64,000 nucleotides of DNA from Monarcha castaneiventris obscurior (Eukaryota; Chordata; Aves; Passeriformes; Monarchidae). The position numbers and the translations under genes were made by a program. Numbering within the stretch: the first letter of the stretch is position 1; the number at the start of each line of letters is the position of its first letter. Below, piece by piece: positions 56,501 to 64,000 of the stretch. The DNA lies in assembly GCA_026261815.1 (NCBI GenBank), contig JAMPIT010000258.1, positions 7,679,501-7,743,500 on the forward strand. The letters are read 5' to 3'. The notes beneath the pieces were generated by a model, which was not told the DNA's origin, did no database searches, and worked only from the letters and a program-made list of their open reading frames with translations.

Positions 56501-58499
56501 CTTGCTGTGGAATTGGATTTGTGGGTGAGAAGGTTACTTGCAGACCATTCCGTTCAGGTTTCTACTAGCTAGGGAATTACACTGGCCATGATAATGCAGG
56601 AGGCAGATGAAATTCTGTGCCCTTTGCCATGTGGAGCAGCAGACCACTTCCTGTTTTCAGCTCTGAAAATCTCTCAACAGAGATGCACCTTATCAGGTTG
56701 CTCCAGGCTGCCTATCACCTGAGTGAGGCTGCAGGACATGAAGGCCACCTTCCTTTCTGGCTAGAGGTAATCATTCAATTATCCGTGATTAGTGACCACT
56801 GAGACACTAAAAAACCACCTCCAAAAGAGTCAGCTGCACAGAGGCTGGGGCCCTGAGGGACAGGAGGCATTTCCAAAGGAAATTGAGGTAATACAGGTGC
56901 AAGAGGCTAATCTGAGAGTAAAGCAGCAAAACAGCCCCAGGAGCTCTCAGAGGAGGCATGAGAGAAGCACCAGAGACTGCCAGGCAAGAGTTAGTGGCAT
57001 CATCCTGGGGGAGAAAAAGTGGAGGCTTTGCAGGCAGAAGGAGAACAAAGATGGTGCAAAGAAACCATCTCCTGCTGCTGGTTTTCAGCTGCTTGTTTTC
57101 AGCCATGCTTGGGAAAACACAGCAACAGGGTCATTCTTCATCAATAAACACTCATAGCATCCACTGCTTCGCCAGGGAAAATAACACTGCAGGCATTTTG
57201 CTAACTAGCCACGTCTGAGAGGAACAGAAATATCACTATTGGATTAAGCTGAGAAAGAAGTGGAGGGAAACACCAATAAAACAAGTCTGGCCCAAATGCT
57301 GTCCAGCATTTTTTTTTCTATAATAAAAAAGATTTCAGGCAAATTTCTCCATTCTCCACCACCAAAGTCAGGTGAGTATTTTGCACCTTGAAAGAATTTA
57401 AACCATAAAGCAGACAAACACTTTTGCAGGACTGCTCTCATCAGGCAATTAGCCAGCCCTCTTCTTAGGCCATGACAAGGATGAGGGCATGCAGCAGCCT
57501 CCCACACTTTGACTTAGGACAAGAAAGCCCAGCAGCACCCTGTAAATCCCAGCACTGCTGACAGCCAAAATCAGGAGCAGCTCATTCCCCTGGGAAAAAG
57601 ATTTGTGAGAAAGGTGCTGAGCTTTCCTTACCCATGTGCTTTCTGTTCTCACTACATCTATTCCTTCACCTGCTTTTTGTTGATCTCTGTCACAAAATTC
57701 ATGTGTGAGTGCCTAGAACTGAGAAGGATTTTCCTTTTCCCTTCCCCACTTCCCCTCCCTCAAGAGAAGACACTTGTAAGCGACTATTTTCTTACAAAGG
57801 GCATTTCTCCAGCTCCTGGCCTTCCCTTGCTGTCCCTCCCTTTTGTTCTGGATGAATTATATGGTGTCAAGTGTCCACAGCAGCCATCCCTGCTCTAGTC
57901 CAGCACTGCAATGTGCAGGAGATGCACAGTGGAGAGAGAAGGGTGCAGAGAGAAGGGGAACTACCGGATATTAAAAATTGCTGACCCTTTGCAATTATTA
58001 ATGCTGAGAGAGGATATATTTTTCATGTGGGAGGGCTGGGCAATTTTCACAAAATTGCTGGGCTGTTTGGTGATCAGGCAGAAATTCAACTGCAATAATA
58101 TGTTCTCCAGTTTCCTAGCTGAATACCAGGAGGTTTGGAGGTGAAGCCACAAAGGTTGACACCTTTGATCAAACCTTTCCTGCCCTTGGCAGGAGTTGTT
58201 ACTCTGAGTGTGATACACATCGTTATGGAGGTAACAACAATAACTTTCCTCCTTCAGTTTCAGGGCTGGTTCCACAGAAAGCACCTGCTGGTACTGCTGG
58301 AGTGGAGAAACACTGCAGAGCAACAGCCTTTCCCCAGGCTTAGTGGGAGCAGTCAGTGGAAATTATTTGGGACATTTGCACTTTCCCTGTTTCACTTGCA
58401 GCTATCATTTCTTATTTCTAGTTGCTAATAACAACCACCATCCTGCTCAGCAGTAATTCCTCTCTGCATGTTGCAAAGAAAATCAGAGACTTTTTCTAC

Positions 58500-58595
58500 A
58501 GAGTGGGAAAAGCAAAGGACAGGGAAAGGCAAGGCTTGCCCAGCATCACCCAGTAAACCAGTGGCATTCAGCCAGATCTCTTGAGGCCTGATTTA
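58500..58595 (-). mobile_element. MIR-like SINE fragment, minus orientation
   Basis: The plus strand reads GGCTTGCCCAGCATCACCC, then AGTAAACCAGTGGCATTCAG. This resembles the reverse complement of the MIR core (TTGCCCAAGGTCACACAGC, AGTGGCAGAGC). It is short and diverged, so the call is tentative. Confidence 0.4.
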
Positions 58596-59052
58596 GCAAC
58601 AGAGCCCAGAAGAAATGCTCCCTGACAGTAAATGTTTCTTAAGCATGCATGCACATATACATGGATGACAAGGTAAAAAATGTACATAATATTTGGTAAC
58701 AGTGCTGCAAATTGGTACGTGCCAAGAAGTTTTCCAGAAGCAGCCCCAACTTTCACTGTCAAATAGACAACGTGATCGAGCAAGTCATCCTTGTAACCAT
58801 CTTCTTCTTGCTGTCCTTCCTGCCACCTCTGTGATCTTATCTCATCAGTGAATGCCAAAAGTCAAACCCCAAACCTGAGGAGTTTTCCTAAGAGTGTCAT
58901 GATAAAGAGTTTGTGGAGATTAACATGCTGGAAACCAAACTGACTTTACAAAAATCAGGCTGCAATGCTCTGGAATTTACTACACAAATACACAGCCTTT
59001 CTACAGGTACTTCTGCTTTTTTTATTTTAAATCAGTGTAGTCTGGCCAGAAT

Positions 59053-59305
59053 GGGGAGAGGAGAGGAGAGGAGAAGGAGAGGGAGAGGAGAGGAGAGGAG
59101 AGGAGAGGAGGGAGGAGAGGAGAGGAGAGAGAGGAGAGGAGAGGAGAGGAGAGGAGAGGAGAGGAGAGGAGAGGAGAGGAGAGGAGAGGAGAGGAGAGGA
59201 GAGGAGAGGAGAGGAGAGGAGAGGAGAGGAGAGGAGAGGAGAGGAGAGGAGAGGAGAGGAGAGGAGAGGGAGAGGAGAGGGAGAGGAGAGGAGAAGAAGG
59301 GGAAG
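59053..59305 (+). repeat. (GGAGA)n satellite-like array, 253-bp pure purine tract
   Basis: Every base from 59053 to 59305 is A or G. The core, about 59125-59268, is a near-perfect 5-bp unit AGAGG, with variant units at both ends. It is intergenic, and the Glu-Arg-Arg-Gly and Leu-Ser-Ser-Pro frames through it are artefacts. Confidence 0.97.
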
Positions 59306-61788
59306 TTCACTGCTGCAGTTCAATCCACTGAACAGGCAGACACCTTGCAAGACTCGTGTTTCAGTTTTTCAAGCACAGTGCAGTGTTGCACCAAGCAGCT
59401 CCCCTCCAGAATATCTACAGAACTGCTATAATGAAGCTGTCTTTCCAATCCTTATCTCACCAGCAGAATGAAAGAAATTGGTAGCAGAAAAACAGGCCAT
59501 GATTTTTCTCTTTCTGTTACTTTTGTTTTCCAGCATCCTAGAATACCATTCCATAACATTGTGTCAAGTGCTGAATGCTTTTCTGTGAAAATAAAAACCT
59601 GGAAACCTGGTTTTTGCTTCAGGAGCAAACAGCAGTTGATAGGAGCACTTTGTGGTCAGATATGGCTACTGTAAATTTTATTGAATTTGAAACAGACACT
59701 GAGAGGCAAATCACTTTGCAGATGTCAGGGCAATTTGATCCGCAGGGAACCTGATCCTACAAGCTCCTGCACTGCACTGACTTTCAAACAGGAAATTTTA
59801 AATATATGAAACAATCACTAGAAGTTAAATGCTCTTGCTTACTTGTAAGCACAACCTTGTAGCCCACAGAAAGGATCTGAGGATTTGACCAAACAGGCAA
59901 AGATCAGTCCCTCAGCCTAGATTTAGCTGCACTGTCCAGTTTAGAGACAGAAACAATGTTCAGATCAGAATGCCACCAGTGAGGACAGACAGATCCTTAC
60001 TGGCCCCTCTGGTCTGTGACTGCATCCTCAATATGCTGTGTGACTGAAGGCATGTTTGGGAATGCTGCTAATGCAACAGATTTCACCCCAGCAAGATATT
60101 TTTCCACCTCTGAGATGCTGAGAGGTTTAGCAATGACTCTTTTGAAGTCCTTCTGAGACACCAGACAAAAGAAGATTATTATTTAGGGTAACCATATTTT
60201 CATAATTAAAACTTGAGCATTTTCAGGGTCAGTATTTCTCACGATTGCAAAACACTCCAAATGCCCTTTCTATGGTCTTCTGAAAATGTCAGCTTTCAAT
60301 TATGCCTCAACATGTATATATTTCTCAGAGCAAGTACATGGGGGTTTATTTTGCCAAGTAACACCACATTCTGATGAGGTTCATTAATATAGCTGATGGG
60401 AAAAGGTCATCTCTGTCCCTGCGGTAAATACCATTATTTTGACATTTGGATTTCAGCCTCCACCAGGGTCAAAGAGAGAGGGGGAAAAAAAACCTTAAAG
60501 TCTTAGAGGATGTAAATACTTAAAAAAAAAAAAAAAAGTTATTTTTTTGTTCATAAATCAGAACAAACCCTATAGTGCACACCTACACAGCTGCACATTC
60601 AGGAAAAGGGAGACTGCCTGGGCCAAGGGCATGAGGTTTAGATTTCCTGGAAAGTACCAAAGGAGCTCTTTAAAAAGCAGCCATTTATCTTCACCTGAAA
60701 AAAAAAAAACCCTCACAAATTTGAGGACACCAAACAAGAGGTTTACTTTGACTCAGTGAATACCCTCAGAATCTCCTTCACACACAAAATCCCAAATCCC
60801 ACTTCAAGCAGAAGATAGGATCAGACTGGAACTGTAGTGAAATGGCAGAGCAAACAGGAATTTTGGGGCCACTTTCTCACATCTGTGTTTTGCCTGTGTC
60901 TAATGGGGATGCTGGGGGCACCTTTCTCAAACACCTAATGTCCTGCTCTGCTCAGGGTTGGACCTCGAACAAACATTGTTTTGTCACAAGAATTGAACAC
61001 TGATTATGTTGAAATCAGTTAACAGGAATACACTTGCATGAGACAGATTTTCTAAAGGAAGCTGCTGGACAATAAGAAAAAGTTTTGTGTCACAAGAACT
61101 GGGACAGAGTGAGAGAACTGCAGCATATCAACTGCAGTTTGAAACACTTTGCTCATCACATTTTAATTTCTCGCTATTTTCTCACAGCCTAAAACTTCTT
61201 GTAAACCAAATCGAAATACTGACATGAAAAGCCTGGGAGTTTCTTACCTTGATGTAGCACTAGCATTCCTGCTCAGGAGGTCAAAATCAGAAGGTAATCG
61301 TTTTAAGCCAGAAAATCTCTTTAGAGGGTAAGATTGTAGTAATTCTAGAGGATTTTTTCATAGCTTCATAGCATGAAAATATCCTGCCATTACATAGAAA
61401 GCAAGGCTCTACATCAGCAGTTTATTCCAAATTATTCTCTTTTGACCTGCCTCTGAGCCAAGCCCCAAATTTAACGTTCAATGCTTGAATCATGCATTAC
61501 AAGATAAAACAAAGTCCCCAGAGTCCCCCACCCCACTCCAGTTACATGAAAATAAAATTATTTCAGGCAGAGAAGTCACAAACAAGCCAAACACAACAGG
61601 GCCATAGCATGCAGCCTGACATTGTTGGCTCTAAACAAACAAACAATTGCACATTCATTTTGAGAAACATCTGAAGAGTTGCACTGCACAGAGGGATGAG
61701 TCCAGGGGCCAATATTCATTCCCAGGCAAGTACATTGGCTTTGGTGGAGTTACTCAATAGGCTTGCAGAGCCATTGTGCTTCTCTCAC
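59306..61788. other. Gap between the (GGAGA)n array and the candidate exons
   Basis: No exon is recognised. There are two A-runs: about 16 A at 60522-60537 and about 12 A near 60698-60709. Neither is preceded by sequence I recognise as a transposon or a processed gene copy. Confidence 0.5.
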
Positions 61789-61970
61789 TTCCAGCAGTCT
61801 CCAAGCACATCTGAATCACATTCTTCTGCTAACCGTTTCCTCTCCCCCTGCACAAAGGCAGCCCTAACATAGGGAGCAGCAAAAAGATCAGGCTTTGTTA
61901 TCTTTTCTGCCTGCTCCAATATTTCAAGTGCTTTGGGGGCTTGCTGGTTCCCTTGAACAGCAGCCATTCC
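61789..61970 (-). CDS. Possible internal exon of an unidentified helical-repeat protein
   Basis: A 182-nt open segment flanked by an AACCAG acceptor and a GAA|GTGAGA donor. Its product starts GMAAVQGNQQAPKALEILEQ, passes through AEKITKPDLFAAPYVRAAF and ends GDCW. The alanine- and leucine-rich amphipathic pattern (KALEILEQAEKI) is like TPR- or PPR-type helical repeats. The acceptor lacks a good pyrimidine tract. The frame starts in phase 0, which matches the end of the other candidate exon at 63192-63397 on the same strand. I do not recognise the gene. A decayed exon or a chance open frame remain possible. Confidence 0.4.
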
Positions 61971-63191
61971 CTGGTTTATTCGGCATAAATTATACAATTA
62001 TGTTTCATATCATCAGAAGGCATCCGCAAATGAATAGCAGACACCCCTTGAACTCAGCCTGTTTAAACAGGATGCCGACAGAGGAAAGAATGTGTAATAC
62101 AATGACTCCACACTATTTCCAATGGCAAGAGCCCTTTTACACCTGCATAAATAGAGCTGGGCCAGGCGGGTTGAACAGGCGTTGTCTCTTCCAGCTACAT
62201 GCCCTGCTGTTGTACCAGCCATTGTTTTCTTTATGGCTCGGTGTGCTGGTCTGCCTTCTGCAGGGAATTCAGCCTCTACCTGAGTGGTTACCTTCGTGAA
62301 AAGGCAAGTAACAATAGAAAGTAACAATATGTTGTAAAGACCTTGCTGGAGCTATGCAGTACAGCAAAGTTTCACTGAATGAATTTGCTGCTGAACCCGA
62401 CCCTGTGGTTGCCATAGAAGCGAAAAGCAACTTGTTTCAGCTCCTCCACTGTGAAATTTGCTATAAATCAGGGTTCTAGTCTCAATAGACTTCAGATTTT
62501 ACTGGCCACTGTGTGTCTGAGCTCTGGATGAACATTTCTGTTTATAGTTCAGGTGCAAGCCATAATCCTCAGCTTTCACCCAGGATCACTTTTGATGCAT
62601 TCTCCTTCCTCACATCAGCTCTCCAGAGAGCTTCAGCAATTCTTCTTTTCCTCTCTGATGAGGTCTGGCCCAGCTGTTGCAAATGGACCACCTTGGACAC
62701 TGAGGGTTCTTTCAAACCTTGCCTGGTTGCTACCAGACTTTCTGATCTGCTCCTTAAATGGGCCATGGGCGCAGGATCTTGTTCAAAGGAATGCCTCACC
62801 AAATCCTGGAGGGAAACTCTCAAGAAAATAATGAGGAACCTCAATCGATCTTGGGTAGCAAAAGTGCTTCCCCAAAAGTAGCCATGTCAATAAAAGGTGT
62901 TGTGTACAACTTGTCATGAATACACTGAGGGAGGAAAAAAATAGAAGGAACATGAATTTTCCAGACACTTCCAGATGGGAGGATGTAATGCCCCATCATC
63001 AGCTGTCAGCTGTCATTGGACGATCAGAAGACTTTGATATTTAAAACAGACCTTTAAACCAGATGCAGTGTTAGATTAAAAGCTATAAACCTGCTTAATT
63101 GTTTGGCATTATGCAAGGAACGGTTTGTTTAATTAGAAGATGTTTGGCAACTTGTTAGATTGTAAAATGTTTGACAATATGCCAGTCAGAC

Positions 63192-63397
63192 CCTCGAAGC
63201 GATAACAGCAACATCAGACTCGTACGTGTTGTACATTTTGTGCCACATGTGTGGTACATTCTTCAGCAGAGCCATTCCAAAGTGGAATTTAACGGCTGGG
63301 GAAGGTGCAGGATGAGCAATGCAATTATTTAGCAAAATAGCTGCTGCATAAGCAAAGTCAGTAAAGGACTTTTTGAGGCTCAATCCAAGCAGAACAC
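63192..63397 (-). CDS. Possible upstream exon of the same unidentified gene
   Basis: An open segment reading KKSFTDFAYAAAILLNNC, then PAVKFHFGMALLKNVPHMW, then HKMYNTYESDVAVIASR. The composition (Trp, His, Tyr, Met and regular hydrophobic spacing) looks like real protein. The 3' end is AGG|GTCTGA, a weak donor, in phase 0. The 5' boundary is uncertain; an ACTACAG acceptor at 63398 is one choice and ATGCAG or CCCCAG sites further in are others. If the frame is read on past the donor, it stops at once. Confidence rests on the phase match with 61789-61970. Confidence 0.38.
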
Positions 63398-64000
63398 CTG
63401 TAGTTTTGGTCCTCAAGGTCTCCCACTCTTACCCTCTCCACTGGAGTGCTTGGCCCTGCACACACTGGGAAGGTCTGGGTCTTTTTACTCAAAGCACCTC
63501 ACTTAAACCAGGCTTTTAATGATAGACAGTCACATCCAGTTGGAAGAGGGGGACAGACCAAAGATATTAAGATAAAATGCTACTCCTACAGCATTTCTGT
63601 GACTGTCAGTAAAGGACGAGACACCACAGGATGGGCAGCACAACACCCACCCAGAAAGACACGAGAGAGTCATCCACACACAGACATTTCTGCTCAGGTT
63701 TTCGTGCTCCCTGCACACGTTTTAAAAAGGGAATGTTAAATGGATACCAGCACAGTCCTTTGCCTTCTCAGTGGGGCAGCTGATTTCATTGCATTGAACA
63801 TGGTGATACAAAAATAAACAGATGACAACCCAGTAATTTCACTGATTGGAAATGTGGAAGGAGCAGGCCTTTTGGGGTTATATCAGGTAACACAGCTTCC
63901 AGTTAGAGAAGCCTTGTGTGTTTTTTTTCCTGACCATTCTGAATTTGTTCTAGCAGAGAGAGAAATTGTAATAATGAAAAATACATTGACAGAGCTGCTC

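Larger units (their letters stand above)
36416..58499. other. Upstream intergenic region, distal AT-rich part
   Basis: About 22 kb with no exon I can support. It holds the MIR remnant at 47396-47570 and several AT-rich, motif-dense blocks (around 38.4-38.9, 42.8-43.3, 45.8-46.2 and 50.3-50.6 kb). These may be conserved noncoding sequence. A short fragment at 38348-38398 (CTCCTATTGACTTTAGTGGG) may be half of another old palindromic repeat. Confidence 0.55.

Noticed and set aside
58568..58858. Minus-strand frame ending in a hydrophobic stretch, considered as another exon of the unidentified gene
   Set aside because: It overlaps a MIR-like fragment, its end is low-complexity and no convincing donor closes it.
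58913..59431. A 172-residue frame of Glu-Arg-Arg-Gly repeats
   Set aside because: It is an artefact of the (GGAGA)n array; flanking parts show no coding features.
60522..60537. A-run considered as the tail of a processed pseudogene or retroposon
   Set aside because: No coding remnant, SINE body or target-site duplication could be seen next to it.
62513..62881. Overlapping 90-120 residue frames on both strands
   Set aside because: No motif, no matching splice sites, and equal quality on both strands, so chance is the simplest reading.
1..64000. CRISPR arrays, tRNA/rRNA genes, intact transposases, endogenous viral genes
   Set aside because: None seen: no spaced direct repeats, no tRNA-like box A/B pair outside the SINE remnants, and no frames with polymerase, integrase or capsid motifs.

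Overview
The window is vertebrate nuclear DNA: long introns with consensus GT/AG splice sites, low gene density, microsatellites and a few badly decayed interspersed repeats. A bird, or another sauropsid, is the best guess. The intergenic DNA is compact, an old CR1/L3-type LINE 3' end is present, there are no primate- or rodent-type repeats, and the one recognisable gene is diverged from but collinear with its mammalian orthologue. This assignment is an inference, not proof.

The left 23.6 kb holds one complete gene on the minus strand: SLC5A9 (SGLT4), a sodium-coupled sugar transporter of the SLC5 family. All 14 coding exons can be placed with matching splice phases. They join into an open frame of 1,989 nt (662 residues plus stop), starting at 23504 and ending at 2554. 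An AATAAA signal at 1877-1882 gives a 3' UTR of about 0.7 kb. An HNF1-like element lies 72-84 bp upstream of the ATG. About 0.3-0.7 kb upstream there is a pair of inverted ~90-107 bp repeats.

From about 24.2 kb to 61.7 kb I see no convincing protein-coding exon. This stretch holds three long purine/pyrimidine tracts or simple repeats (one further tract lies in the terminal SLC5A9 intron), a decayed CR1/L3-like LINE end (~36.1-36.4 kb), two MIR-like SINE remnants (~47.4 and ~58.5 kb), a short CpG-rich patch with a perfect CTCF core (~31.9-32.3 kb), and AT-rich blocks dense in homeodomain-type motifs that may be conserved regulatory DNA.

At the right edge, two open segments on the minus strand (63192-63397 and 61789-61970) have compatible splice phase and read as helical, repeat-like protein. 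They may be two exons of a gene I cannot identify, or of a decayed gene.

No CRISPR, tRNA, rRNA, operon or intact mobile element was seen. From memory of mammalian gene order, SPATA6 would be expected beyond the left edge and TRABD2B/FOXD2 to the right; neither was seen inside the window.
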